From the NCBI RefSeq assembly GCF_002177115.1, contig NZ_MVAG01000088.1:1-64000 (forward strand): a stretch of 64,000 nt of DNA, given 5' to 3'. Made by a program: the position numbers and the translations under genes. Below are positions 40,976 through 50,087 of this stretch, piece after piece (the first letter of the stretch is position 1; each line of letters begins with the position of its first letter). The stretch comes from Chryseobacterium mucoviscidosis. Its GTDB lineage: Bacteria; Bacteroidota; Bacteroidia; Flavobacteriales; Weeksellaceae. Below the pieces are notes generated by a model that ran no database searches, was not told the DNA's origin, and saw nothing but the letters and a program-made list of their open reading frames with translations.

Positions 40976-41141
40976 TGAGTTTTATTTTTTTAAGTTAATA
41001 TTTGGATGATCAAATATAAGGTTTTTAATCTGAGCTTAGAAAACGGAACTGTGGAAATGGAGGATTATTAAAAAGATTTAAAATTTATTTTTAGGCTCTT
41101 AACATAAAAACAACAGGTAGTAAACTGTCAACAATTATCAT

Positions 41142-41149
41142 TATTTTTG
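41142..41149 (+). promoter_or_regulatory. -7 element four bases before recR
   Basis: TATTTTTG fits TAnnTTTG and is followed by TTCT and the ATG. Implies a leaderless or nearly leaderless recR message. Confidence 0.5.
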
Positions 41150-41153
41150 TTCT

Positions 41154-41768
41154 ATGGATTACCCGAGTAAAGTTTTAGCGAAAGCAGTGGATGAAATTGC
41201 CGGATTGCCCGGTATCGGAAGAAAAACGGCTTTGCGTTTGGCGTTACATTTACTGAAACAGCCCAATTCCAGAGCGACGAGCCTTGGAAATTCTCTCATT
41301 AACCTCGTAAACGAAATAAAATACTGCAAAGAATGTCATAATTTTTCAGATTTTGAAATTTGTGAGATTTGCAGCAACGAGAAGCGAAATGATGAGGTGA
41401 TCTGTATTGTGGAAGATGTACGCGATGTAATTGCTATTGAAAATACGGGAAAATACACAGGGAAATATTTAATTCTTGGGGGTAAAATCTCTCCGATGGA
41501 AGGAGTAGGACCCAATCAGCTAAACATTCCGAGCATCGAAAAAAAACTGAATGACGGAAAGGTGAAGGAGTTTATTTTTGCGTTAAGCGCAACGATGGAA
41601 GGGGATACCACTGCTTATTATATCTATAAAAAATTTAAAAATTTTGAGGTAAACTTTTCCAGCATTGCAAGAGGAATTTCTGTAGGAGATGAGCTGGAAT
41701 ACGCAGATGAAATTTCTCTTGGAAGATCGATTATGAACAGGCTGCCTTATAATGAAGGAAATTCTTAA
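41154..41768 (+). CDS. recR: Recombination mediator RecR
   Basis: A 204-residue RecR, which with RecO loads RecA onto SSB-coated DNA. Helix-hairpin-helix at the N-terminus (EIAGLPGIGRKTALRLALHLL), zinc finger C58-C61-C70-C73 (CKECHNFSDFEICEIC), Toprim domain with VEDVRDVIAIE, and the C-terminal conserved GISVGDELEYADEISLGRS. First gene of a run of five; the next frame begins inside the recR end, so coupling to the downstream glycan genes is likely. Confidence 0.96.
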   Translation: MDYPSKVLAKAVDEIAGLPGIGRKTALRLALHLLKQPNSRATSLGNSLINLVNEIKYCKECHNFSDFEICEICSNEKRNDEVICIVEDVRDVIAIENTGKYTGKYLILGGKISPMEGVGPNQLNIPSIEKKLNDGKVKEFIFALSATMEGDTTAYYIYKKFKNFEVNFSSIARGISVGDELEYADEISLGRSIMNRLPYNEGNS

Positions 41769-42942
41769 AATTAAAAGAAAATACTTCATGGAAGCTGCAT
41801 TTTCAAATATCCCAATATCAGAAAAACTGAAAACCTACAGTTTGGTCTGTATTTATCTTGCTGTAAATTCTCTTTTTATCATTAAATACGGAGAACAGTA
41901 TAATATTCCAATTTTGGCAGGATATCTTATTATATTTTTCGGATTGGGTTTCTTTTATCTAAAATTTCATTTCAAAGAATTTTTTTATAAAACGGCTTTT
42001 TTCCTGGGAATATTTTTCTTCTTTCTGTTTAGCATTTACCTGAATTATAAAGTAGATGGAAATACGCTGAATGTTGATCGCTGGTCGGCAATGGAAATCG
42101 GGATAAAGGCTGTTTTCAACGGACAGTATCCTTACAACATTCCGGATCATATGGAAAGGGAATCTTCCAATCTGCCGGTTCTTATTATTTTTGGGATGCC
42201 TTTTTACCTGCTTTTCGGAAGTGTAGGCTATCTGCAGTCTTTTTCTTTCCTGCTTTTTGCTTATTTAATTTTTAAAATTTTTTCGGATTACAGGCAGAGA
42301 CTGGCTGTATTAATATTGCTTTTCCTTTCGCCAAGTTATTTGTGGGAAATTTATGTTAAAAGTGATTTGTTTTCCAATTTTATTATCATTGTAGGATCGG
42401 TTTATTTAATTTGGGAAAAATTCATTAAAGAGAAAAAGATAAATTCTGCGGTTGTATCGTTTTTATCCGCTTTAATTTTACTCACGAGGCTTTCCGCGGT
42501 TATTCCGCTGACGGTTTTATTGTTTAAAAAGTTTGTTGATTTTTCAATAAAAGAAAAACTGCGTTTTACGGCTGTTTTTTTAGTTACAGTGATTGCGGTC
42601 TGTTATATTTTCTTTCAAAACGCACCAGATTTTGATGTTTTTTTGAAGCATAATCCTTTTGCTATTCAGGGAGCAAAACAACCTTTGATATTAAGTATTT
42701 CTTATATTGTTGCGGGCTGTATACTTTCATTTAAAGTAAAATCTTTTTATGAAACCCTGCTTTGGTCAGGAGTTTTACTGTTTATCTGTGTTTTTGTTCC
42801 GTTTGCGATGTTTTTCGCAGAATATGGCTATGAGAATATGATCGTTAATTCATATTTTGATATCAGTTTTTTCAATATGTCGATGCCGTTTGTAATGACC
42901 GCTTTAATTTTGGGCATTTTTAAAAATAATATAAAAGTATAG
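41752..42942 (+). CDS. Polytopic membrane protein, probable GT-C-type glycosyltransferase
   Basis: A 396-residue protein with about ten membrane helices. The first long extracytoplasmic loop contains NVDRWSAMEIGIKAVFNGQYPYNIPDHME, with the Asp/Arg/Glu pattern typical of GT-C enzymes that take polyprenyl-phosphate sugars. Two starts are possible: ATG at 41752, overlapping recR by 17 bases, or ATG at 41788, 19 bases beyond recR. Its stop abuts the next gene directly (TAGATG). Glycan target unknown; context is polysaccharide synthesis. Confidence 0.75.
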   Translation: MKEILKIKRKYFMEAAFSNIPISEKLKTYSLVCIYLAVNSLFIIKYGEQYNIPILAGYLIIFFGLGFFYLKFHFKEFFYKTAFFLGIFFFFLFSIYLNYKVDGNTLNVDRWSAMEIGIKAVFNGQYPYNIPDHMERESSNLPVLIIFGMPFYLLFGSVGYLQSFSFLLFAYLIFKIFSDYRQRLAVLILLFLSPSYLWEIYVKSDLFSNFIIIVGSVYLIWEKFIKEKKINSAVVSFLSALILLTRLSAVIPLTVLLFKKFVDFSIKEKLRFTAVFLVTVIAVCYIFFQNAPDFDVFLKHNPFAIQGAKQPLILSISYIVAGCILSFKVKSFYETLLWSGVLLFICVFVPFAMFFAEYGYENMIVNSYFDISFFNMSMPFVMTALILGIFKNNIKV

Positions 42943-43752
42943 ATGGTTTCCGTAATTATTCCCATGTATAATGCTGCACAATCCATTGTTTCTGCTTTGG
43001 ATTCTGTGAAAAATCAGACTTTTCCACTGGAGAAATTTGAAATTATCATTGTGAATGACGGTTCCACAGACGAAAGTGCTTCTAAGGTTACAGCTTACAT
43101 TAAAGATCATTCTCAGCTTAATATAACTTTATTACATCAAAAAAACGGTGGGGTTTCGAGTGCAAGAAATACAGGTTTAAGAATTGCAAAAGGAGACTAT
43201 ATAGCCTTGTTGGATGCCGATGACGAGTGGGATTCCGCGAAAACTGAAAAACAGATCCAGTATTTTGAAAATAGTAATCTGAAAATAGATTTTCTTGCCA
43301 CGGCGAGAAATAACAATAAAATTCTTTTTCCTTACCGTATAAAAAATGGTCTTGCAGAAATTACCTTTAAAAAGCTTTTGATAAGAAACGAAGCACAGCC
43401 TTCTACGGTAATGTTCCGAAGAAAAGTTCTGGAAAATACAGGATATTTTGATGCCGAGCAGCGGTATGCGGAAGATGTAAACTACTGGATGAAGGTTTCC
43501 CTGAAAAATAAAATGTACATTCTGAATGAAAGTCTGGTTCTGGTAGGCAAAGGAAAAAGAAGTTTCGGGGTTTCGGGTTTGTCTGCAAATCTTCCCGAAA
43601 TGGCAAAAGGTTTTAAAAAGAATCTGAAGGAAATGTATGATTTAAAAGAAATAAACTTTATTCAATATACCACATTTAAGCTTTTTTATAAAGCAAAATA
43701 TTTACTTTTGCTCCTTCGGACTTTTTATTATAATTTAAACAGAACAAAATAA
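42943..43752 (+). CDS. Glycosyltransferase family 2
   Basis: A 269-residue GT-A-fold glycosyltransferase. VSVIIPMYNAAQSI at the start, IIVNDGSTDES (nucleotide-binding Asp), GVSSARNTGLRIAKGDYI and the DXD metal motif in LLDADDEW; the C-terminal AEDVNYWMKV is the GT2 catalytic base region (ED). Sugar and acceptor unknown. It follows the preceding membrane protein with no gap and precedes the epimerase by 18 bases, so it belongs to the same operon. Confidence 0.93.
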   Translation: MVSVIIPMYNAAQSIVSALDSVKNQTFPLEKFEIIIVNDGSTDESASKVTAYIKDHSQLNITLLHQKNGGVSSARNTGLRIAKGDYIALLDADDEWDSAKTEKQIQYFENSNLKIDFLATARNNNKILFPYRIKNGLAEITFKKLLIRNEAQPSTVMFRRKVLENTGYFDAEQRYAEDVNYWMKVSLKNKMYILNESLVLVGKGKRSFGVSGLSANLPEMAKGFKKNLKEMYDLKEINFIQYTTFKLFYKAKYLLLLLRTFYYNLNRTK

Positions 43753-43770
43753 ACATTTCACAAGTATCAA

Positions 43771-44901
43771 ATGAAAATACTCATCACAGGGGGAGCCGGA
43801 TTTATTGGAAGTAAGTTGTCTTTAGAACTTAAGAAGAAGGGGTATGAAGTTACGGTTCTGGATAATCTTTCTTCTCAGATCCACGGAGAAAATCCTGATG
43901 AGGATTCGCCTTTGTACAGAAATATTTTAGGGAATGTAAATTTCATTAAAGGAGATGTTGCTCATTTTGAAGACTGGGAAAAAGCGATTGAAGGGCAGGA
44001 TGTTATTGTACACTTTGCGGCAGAGACCGGTACCGGACAATCCATGTACCAAATCGAGAAATATACGGATGTGAATGTTTCCGGAACGGCAAAAATGCTG
44101 GATATCCTCGTAAATAAACCCCATCAGGTAAAAAAAGTGATTATTGCTTCTTCCAGAGCGGTTTATGGAGAAGGAAAATATCTTCATCCCGAATTGGGAC
44201 TGATTTATCCAAGACCCAGAAACGTGGAAGAGATGCGAAAAGGAAATTTTGAAATTATTTATCCCGACGGGCAGATTCTTCGCGCTTTGCCAACGGACGA
44301 AGAGTCTAAAATACATCCGACTTCCATCTACGGAATTACAAAATATACACAGGAACAGATGGTAATGACTGCCTGTTCTTCTATGGGAGTTGCTCCGGTT
44401 GCGTTGAGGTTTCAGAACGTTTACGGAGAAGGACAGTCTCTTCTAAATCCTTACACAGGAATTTTATCTATTTTTTCGTCCCAGATTCTTAACGGAAACG
44501 ATATTAATGTTTTTGAAGACGGAAACGAATCCAGAGATTTCATTCATGTGGATGATGCCGTGGAAGCAACAATTCGTTGTATTGAAAATGATGCAGCGAA
44601 CGGCGAAGTTTTCAACGTGGGAACTGGGGTTTCTACCGCAGTAACTACGGTAGCGGAAAATTTCAGAAAATTTTACAATGTCGATTTTGAAATTAATGTT
44701 TCCGGGCAGTTTCGTTTAGGAGACATCAGACATAATTTTGCAGACATCAGTAAGATTAAATCAAAATTAAATTTTCAGCCGAAAATATCTTTTGAAGAAG
44801 GAATGTCTAAGTTTACCCATTGGGTTCTGCAACAGAATATTCAGGATGTAAAGTTCAAAGAATCTCTGGAAGAAATGAAAGTAAAAGGACTTTTAAAATG
44901 A
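43771..44901 (+). CDS. NAD-dependent nucleotide-sugar epimerase (extended SDR)
   Basis: A 376-residue extended short-chain dehydrogenase. GGAGFIG is the NAD-binding glycine motif (residues 7-13), Ser/Thr in SSRAVYGEG, catalytic Tyr and Lys in IYGITKYTQ. The long insert between SSRAVYGEG and the YxxxK motif (about 40 residues), with VHFAAETGTGQSMYQIEKY, resembles dTDP-L-rhamnose 4-epimerase more than GalE, an inference from pattern. It would supply a deoxysugar to the glycosyltransferases encoded on either side. Ends on an ATGA overlap with the next gene. Confidence 0.9.
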   Translation: MKILITGGAGFIGSKLSLELKKKGYEVTVLDNLSSQIHGENPDEDSPLYRNILGNVNFIKGDVAHFEDWEKAIEGQDVIVHFAAETGTGQSMYQIEKYTDVNVSGTAKMLDILVNKPHQVKKVIIASSRAVYGEGKYLHPELGLIYPRPRNVEEMRKGNFEIIYPDGQILRALPTDEESKIHPTSIYGITKYTQEQMVMTACSSMGVAPVALRFQNVYGEGQSLLNPYTGILSIFSSQILNGNDINVFEDGNESRDFIHVDDAVEATIRCIENDAANGEVFNVGTGVSTAVTTVAENFRKFYNVDFEINVSGQFRLGDIRHNFADISKIKSKLNFQPKISFEEGMSKFTHWVLQQNIQDVKFKESLEEMKVKGLLK

Positions 44902-45929
44902 TTGCTTTAAAGGGTAAAAAAATACTTTTTCTGTCGGTTAGTTTTTTTAAATATGAAAAAGCCATAGCAAAAAGACTTTCTGAACTGGGTGCTGAAGTGG
45001 ATTTTTATGATGAAAGACCTTCCAATTCCAATTTTTCGAAGGGTATTATCCGTCTTAATAAAAGATTCTACCATCTTAAAATAAACAATTATTATAACCG
45101 GATTCTTGAAGAAATTAAAGACAAAGAATACGATTATTTTTTCCTGATAAAAGGAGAGGCCATTCCTGTTTTTTTTCTTGAAAAAATAAAGAATGATAAT
45201 CCCGGAATGGAAATGATTTACTACAATTTTGATCCATTGACGGAATATCCCAATCTGATTGAAAATCTTAAATATTTCGACAAAAAGTTTACGTTTGAAT
45301 ACAATGATTCGGTAAAATATAACATAAGCTTCAGACCTTTGTTTTATGTGGATGAATATAAAAGTTTACAACAGTATTCTCAGAAACCGGAATATGACAT
45401 TGTTTTTATCGGAAGCGCTCATACGGATCGTTATATTGTAGGAGAAAAGATCAGAGTAATGGCAGATCGGCTGAATCTGAAATCTTACTTTTATTACTAT
45501 GCAATGGGAAGAATCGCATTCCGACTGAAAAAGATGATTGATAAAAACCTGAAGCAGTTTGACATTACAAAAGTAAGTTTTGATAAACTGAATCATCATC
45601 AGATCATCGATTTTTACAAAAAAACAAAATCTGTCCTGGATATTAATAAACCATTTCAGAATGGCTTAACCATAAGAACCTTTGAGGTATTGGCTTCGGG
45701 AAGAAAATTAATTACCACCAATTCGGATATCAAAAATTATCCTTTTTACTGTCCTGAAAATATTTTGGTGATCGATCGGGAAGATATTCAGTTGAAACCT
45801 GAATTTTTTGTATCAGATTTTAAAGAAATAGATCAGGAAGTTTTATATAAGATGTCTTTGGATTCCTTTATAGACTGTCTTTTTGGAGAAGATCAGAATG
45901 ATTACTGGAATTCTTTCAGAAATAATTAA
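44898..45929 (+). CDS. Glycosyltransferase, probable GT-B (CgeB-like)
   Basis: A 343-residue protein starting MIALKGKKILFLSVSFF on the ATGA overlap with the epimerase. Features of the CgeB/GT4-like group: an N-terminal Rossmann half with DYFFLIKGEAIPVFFLEKI, and a C-terminal half with VLDINKPFQNGLTIRTFEVLASGRKLITT, in which the Glu and the SGRKLIT loop bind the donor nucleotide. Donor and acceptor unknown. Last gene of the recR-glycan run, closed by a perfect terminator. Confidence 0.8.
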   Translation: MIALKGKKILFLSVSFFKYEKAIAKRLSELGAEVDFYDERPSNSNFSKGIIRLNKRFYHLKINNYYNRILEEIKDKEYDYFFLIKGEAIPVFFLEKIKNDNPGMEMIYYNFDPLTEYPNLIENLKYFDKKFTFEYNDSVKYNISFRPLFYVDEYKSLQQYSQKPEYDIVFIGSAHTDRYIVGEKIRVMADRLNLKSYFYYYAMGRIAFRLKKMIDKNLKQFDITKVSFDKLNHHQIIDFYKKTKSVLDINKPFQNGLTIRTFEVLASGRKLITTNSDIKNYPFYCPENILVIDREDIQLKPEFFVSDFKEIDQEVLYKMSLDSFIDCLFGEDQNDYWNSFRNN

Positions 45930-45957
45930 AGTAAAATTCCACCGGTATAAACCACAA

Positions 45958-45985
45958 AAAAAGCAACTCGATCGAGTTGCTTTTT
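45958..45985. terminator. Perfect terminator closing the glycan operon
   Basis: AAAAAGCAACTCGA and TCGAGTTGCTTTTT, a perfect 14-bp palindrome with no separate loop; runs of A and T outside. Can serve secG from the other side. Confidence 0.85.
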
Positions 45986-46008
45986 ATATATGTAAAAATA
46001 AAATTTAC

Positions 46009-46362
46009 TTACTTTGTTGGCGCAGGAGTCTGAGCCGGAGTAGTTGTTGTAGAAGCAGCAGGAGATGAAGATTGCTTAGCCGGAGCTTCTTTTTTTGCAG
46101 GCGCCTGAACCGGAGCTGTTGCCGAAGGCTTCCCTGTAATTACAACGCTTAAAAGAATAAGAACGATAATTGTTCCTCCTAAAGTCCATGTTGCTTTCTC
46201 CATAAAGTCGTTGGTTCTTTGTACTCCAAACTGAGCAGAAGATGCTCCTCCGAAAGTACTGGAAAGACCTCCTCCTTTAGGATTTTGAGCCATAACGATG
46301 ATAACCAATAAAATACTGGCGATCATAATAAGAACCATCAATAGTATAAATATAGAATCCAT
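46009..46362 (-). CDS. secG: Preprotein translocase subunit SecG
   Basis: A 117-residue SecG, an auxiliary subunit of the SecYEG channel. Two membrane helices (about 3-22 and 58-77) with the conserved loop VMAQNPKGGGLSSTFGG and QFGVQRTNDFMEKATWTLG between. The tail (about 80-117) is low-complexity Ala/Pro/Thr/Lys, longer than usual for SecG. The start at MDSIFILL is chosen; an upstream in-frame start lacks helix features. Terminators on both sides. Confidence 0.94.
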   Translation of the reverse strand: MDSIFILLMVLIMIASILLVIIVMAQNPKGGGLSSTFGGASSAQFGVQRTNDFMEKATWTLGGTIIVLILLSVVITGKPSATAPVQAPAKKEAPAKQSSSPAASTTTTPAQTPAPTK

Positions 46363-46450
46363 TAATTTGATATCTTTTTGAATGGGCAAATTTAATCTTT
46401 TTTTACCGAATGACAAAGAAAGATATTATAAATGTTAACAAAAATAAAAA

Positions 46451-46475
46451 ACGGCAACAACTGTTGCCGTTTTTT
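46451..46475 (-). terminator. Terminator of the M16 peptidase operon
   Basis: ACGGCAACA and TGTTGCCGT with a two-base centre; A and T runs on both sides. Lies 20 bases beyond the stop of the second M16 gene. Confidence 0.85.
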
Positions 46476-46494
46476 CTGTAAAAACAGAAGGTTT

Positions 46495-48540
46495 TTATTT
46501 AAAATCAGAATCTTTCGCCTGATTCACTTCGTACGATTTTACGTTCATTGTCATATCCATTCCCATTTGGCTTACGGTAATGGTATAAGGCATTTTCACG
46601 CCTGCAACATCTTTGTAATCTGAGTATGTTGTAGGAACAGTCATGGTTTGTCCCATCGCTTTTACTGTTTTTGTTTCTCCGGTTTTAAGACCTGTTTTTA
46701 CGCTGTAATAGTAAGTGTTATCACCATTTTTTACAGCATAAGAATCTTCACCGCCGATTTTTTCAATTCCTGCAAGTTTGTAGTCAGCAGATTTTGCAAA
46801 ACCAAGCTCTGGGAAAAGTTCAGTATTTTTAAGCTTTTCAGCAATTTGCTCAGGTTTCATTTCCACTTTTTTCCCCATTTGTTCAGAATATCCTGTCTTT
46901 CCGTCGAATACCTGTTTCTGAAGAGTCTGTCCCATACCTGTCACAGTAGTAAGTTCTTTTCCTCCTTTCGCTTTCATCATTTTCAGATCGATATTCTGTC
47001 CCTGCATAGACATGGAAGCATTTACGGTGTAAGAAGAAACTTTATCGATGTTTGCTTTTCCTCCAATTGCGTTGATGTATTTATCTGCAACAGAAGCAAC
47101 AGTAACTCCTGCATCCACTTTCTGTGTTGTTGGTTTTGCTACAGGATTGGCTTCTTTATCAAAATATTTTACCGGATATCCTAATTTTTCCAGACCTTCA
47201 GAAATATCTGCTGCTTTTCCGGCAATGAAAATTCTGCTCTGGTTAGGAAGAATAGTAGATTTTACAGCATTAGAAACATCGGCAGCCGTTACTTTATCAA
47301 TAGATTTCAGATAATTGGTATAAAAATCATCAGGAAGATTCTGTACTTTCTGGTTTAAAGCAAATCTTGCAATGGTCGCAGGCTGCTCCAGAGACATGAT
47401 GAAAGAACCTTTCAGTTTAGCTTTTGCATTTTCAAGTTCTTCAGGCTTAACGGTAGAAATCGCGTTAAGTTCATTCATAAATTCCTTTACTGCCTTATCC
47501 GTAACTTCATTTCTTACACTTGCGCTTGCAGAAAACTGCGGAGAATATTTGCTTGCGCTAAGATTGGAGTATGCACCGTAAGTAAAACCGTTTTTCTCAC
47601 GAAGGTTCATGAAAAGTCTTGCTTCACCGCCACCACCAAGAATGTAATTGGCAATCGTTGCAGGGAAGTAGTTAGGATCTTTCATTTTCAGCGTGTTCAG
47701 GTTGTTCAAAGAAACCACAGACTGTACCGCAGAAGGAACATCCACTACGTTAATTTCCGTTTTAGCAACATTAGAAGCCGGTTCTAAAGGAGAAATTGGA
47801 GTATTTGCTTTTTTCCATCCACTGAACGCTTTTTCAACCATAGGTTTTACCTGATCGAATTTTACGTCTCCAACAATTACCAGATAAGCATTGTCCGGAG
47901 CGTAATATTTTTTGTACGTATTCTGTACATCAGCCAATTGAATTTTGTTGATTGATTCTACTGTTTCAAATTCTCCTCTTGATGTATTTTTACCATACAT
48001 TAAAGCGTTAGAAACCTTTGAAGCAATAGAAGAAGCATTTTTCTCTTCAGATTTTAAACCTTCAATTGCTCTGTCTTTAGAATTCTGGATCTCTTCAGCA
48101 GAAAATTTAGGATTGATGATCGCATCTGCCATCAGGTTAAGAACCTGAGGAAAATATTTTGAAAGTGAATTTGCCGCAGCTCCGTTAGAAGAAAAGTTTA
48201 AGTTCGCTCCAAGATAATCCACCTTTTTGTTGAATTCATCCTTGCTCATGTTAGTGGTTCCGTTTTCGAACTGTTCTGCCATGATTTCGCTTACGCCTGC
48301 TACACTACCTTCATAATAAGGTGCTCTGTCCATGCTAAGACTTGCGCTTACTCTCGGAAGTTTATTGTTTTCCACCACCATTACCGTAAGTCCGTTGCTT
48401 AGCTGGAAAGTTTTTGGCTTTGCAATGTTAATGGCCGGAGTTGGTCCCGGTTTTGGCATGGCATTAAGATCTATCTTTTGTGCTGAAACCATTCCTGCGA
48501 AGAAAAATGCTGCAGCTATATATGTTAATTGCTTTTTCAT
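46495..48540 (-). CDS. M16 peptidase-like subunit with degenerate active site and C-terminal LolA-like domain
   Basis: A 681-residue exported protein with signal peptide (about 1-20). Two M16 halves (about 40-460) are followed by a domain (about 475-681) of outer-membrane lipoprotein sorting type. At the place of the zinc motif HxxEH it has ExxAE (E85-I-M-A-E89), so it should be inactive and act as partner of the active subunit upstream, as in MPP-type heterodimers. The C-terminal VADKYINAIGGKANIDKV pattern is common in Bacteroidota. The likely job of the pair is turnover of periplasmic peptides. Confidence 0.88.
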   Translation of the reverse strand: MKKQLTYIAAAFFFAGMVSAQKIDLNAMPKPGPTPAINIAKPKTFQLSNGLTVMVVENNKLPRVSASLSMDRAPYYEGSVAGVSEIMAEQFENGTTNMSKDEFNKKVDYLGANLNFSSNGAAANSLSKYFPQVLNLMADAIINPKFSAEEIQNSKDRAIEGLKSEEKNASSIASKVSNALMYGKNTSRGEFETVESINKIQLADVQNTYKKYYAPDNAYLVIVGDVKFDQVKPMVEKAFSGWKKANTPISPLEPASNVAKTEINVVDVPSAVQSVVSLNNLNTLKMKDPNYFPATIANYILGGGGEARLFMNLREKNGFTYGAYSNLSASKYSPQFSASASVRNEVTDKAVKEFMNELNAISTVKPEELENAKAKLKGSFIMSLEQPATIARFALNQKVQNLPDDFYTNYLKSIDKVTAADVSNAVKSTILPNQSRIFIAGKAADISEGLEKLGYPVKYFDKEANPVAKPTTQKVDAGVTVASVADKYINAIGGKANIDKVSSYTVNASMSMQGQNIDLKMMKAKGGKELTTVTGMGQTLQKQVFDGKTGYSEQMGKKVEMKPEQIAEKLKNTELFPELGFAKSADYKLAGIEKIGGEDSYAVKNGDNTYYYSVKTGLKTGETKTVKAMGQTMTVPTTYSDYKDVAGVKMPYTITVSQMGMDMTMNVKSYEVNQAKDSDFK

Positions 48541-48589
48541 TTGTAAAAATTTAATTTTTAATAATCATTTTAACCTAATTACCGGTAGA

Positions 48590-49903
48590 TTACTTCTTCT
48601 CAGGTACGTAATTGATGATTATTCTTTGGTTGGAATTAAGATACTTTTTAGCTGCATTCTGAAGATCCTGTCTTGTGATGCTTCTGTAGATATCAATTTC
48701 TTTGTTAATCAGGTTTGTATTGCCCATCAAAACGTGGTTGGTTGCCAGTGAAGCAGCAATCCCCTGAATATTGGAATTAGAATTTACAAACTGGTTTTCA
48801 AACTGGTTCTGAAGTTTTTGATAATCTTCCTCAGAAATTAAAGTCGTCTGCAGTTTTTTGATCTCTGCATCGATGTCTGCCTGCAAAGTAGCCTTTGTGG
48901 TTTGTCCCATCGGGATCGCAAAGAATGCAAAAATACCGTAGTCTTCAAGACCTTGGTTGAAAGCCTGTACCTGAAGCGCTTTTTTATCCTGATCTACTAA
49001 TTTTTTGTATAAAACAGAAGATTTTCCGCTGCTTAAATAAGAAGAAAGCATATCTAAAATGTAAGCATCTTTCTCTTTATTACCCGGCGTTCTGTAAGCA
49101 AATACATAAGCAGGAAGCTGAATATTCGGATCCGTAGCCGTTACTTCTTTTTCCTGAGTGATAGGAGCGTCTTTCGGGAAATCTTTCGGGTAAACTGTTC
49201 CTTTTGGAATTCCTCCGTAGTATTCCTTAATCCATTTTTTAGTCTGTTCAGGCTTAATGTCTCCTGCTACCACCAAAGTAGCGTTGTTCGGAACATAATA
49301 TTTCTTATAAAATGCCTGAAACTCTTCTAATTTCGCAGCATTAAGATCCTCCATAGAACCGATTGTAGGCCAGTTGTATGGGTGATTAGTGAATAAATTT
49401 TTCTGTACTGTTGTGAAAAGATTTCCGTAAGGCTGGTTATCCATTCTCAATCTTTTTTCTTCCTTTACAACCTCTCTTTGAGTATCTACACCAACCTGAT
49501 TAATCACCGCATGGCGCATTCTCTCAGCCTCCATCCAAAGACCCAACTGCTCGTTGTTTGATGGGAAAGTTTCGTAATAATACGTTCTGTCATTCGTTGT
49601 GTTAGCGTTGTTTTGTCCCCCGTTTGAAGAAACTATTTTGAACCAGTCACCTCTTTTGATGTTGGGTGTTCCTTCAAATAAAAGATGCTCGAAGAAGTGT
49701 GCAAAACCTGTTCTTCCTTTTACCTCGTCTTTTGCACCTACGTGATACATTACCCCTGTTGTTACAACCGGAGCCGAGTTGTCCTGATGAAGAATTACGT
49801 GAAGACCATTTGGTAAGTCATACTCTTCGAATTTAATTTGTTGTGCATTAAGAGCCATTCCGAAGAAAGCCGCTGCAGCAACAGAAAGAAGTCGCTTTTT
49901 CAT
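48590..49903 (-). CDS. M16 family zinc metallopeptidase (active subunit)
   Basis: A 437-residue exported peptidase with signal peptide (MKKRLLSVAAAAFFGMALNA). The inverted zinc motif HxxEH is H69-F-F-E72-H73 (GFAHFFEHLLFEGT), with the third ligand Glu downstream in REVVKEEKR. The second half lacks the motif, as usual. First gene of the operon, 49 bases before the partner gene. Such pairs resemble bacterial PqqL/MPP-like proteases that degrade oligopeptides. Confidence 0.93.
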   Translation of the reverse strand: MKKRLLSVAAAAFFGMALNAQQIKFEEYDLPNGLHVILHQDNSAPVVTTGVMYHVGAKDEVKGRTGFAHFFEHLLFEGTPNIKRGDWFKIVSSNGGQNNANTTNDRTYYYETFPSNNEQLGLWMEAERMRHAVINQVGVDTQREVVKEEKRLRMDNQPYGNLFTTVQKNLFTNHPYNWPTIGSMEDLNAAKLEEFQAFYKKYYVPNNATLVVAGDIKPEQTKKWIKEYYGGIPKGTVYPKDFPKDAPITQEKEVTATDPNIQLPAYVFAYRTPGNKEKDAYILDMLSSYLSSGKSSVLYKKLVDQDKKALQVQAFNQGLEDYGIFAFFAIPMGQTTKATLQADIDAEIKKLQTTLISEEDYQKLQNQFENQFVNSNSNIQGIAASLATNHVLMGNTNLINKEIDIYRSITRQDLQNAAKKYLNSNQRIIINYVPEKK

Positions 49904-49932
49904 AAAGTAGAAATTGTTTTGTCAATTAGTTC

Positions 49933-49940
49933 CAAAAATA
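49933..49940 (-). promoter_or_regulatory. -7 element of the M16 operon
   Basis: TATTTTTG (minus strand) fits TAnnTTTG, 29 bases before the ATG. No clear -33 box. Confidence 0.5.
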
Positions 49941-50058
49941 CATTAATTGTTACATTATAATCAAAATAAAATTAGCTTTAAAAGCACTTCTTTGAAATAA
50001 AATTTTATTATGTTAAAAAGTGGTATCATATTTTCAGTGAAAGTTTAGAATAAAAATT

Positions 50059-50066
50059 AATTTTGT
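50059..50066 (+). promoter_or_regulatory. -7 element of the multi-PAS kinase gene
   Basis: TAATTTTG fits TAnnTTTG, about 21 bases before the ATG. The divergent gap of about 184 bases also holds the M16 promoter. Confidence 0.5.
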
Positions 50067-50087
50067 AAAACAGAAACCATTATTGTA

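Noticed and set aside
46648-47184. 178-codon antisense frame in the degenerate M16 gene
   Set aside because: Cys/Phe/Ser-rich composition typical of an antisense shadow; no independent signals.
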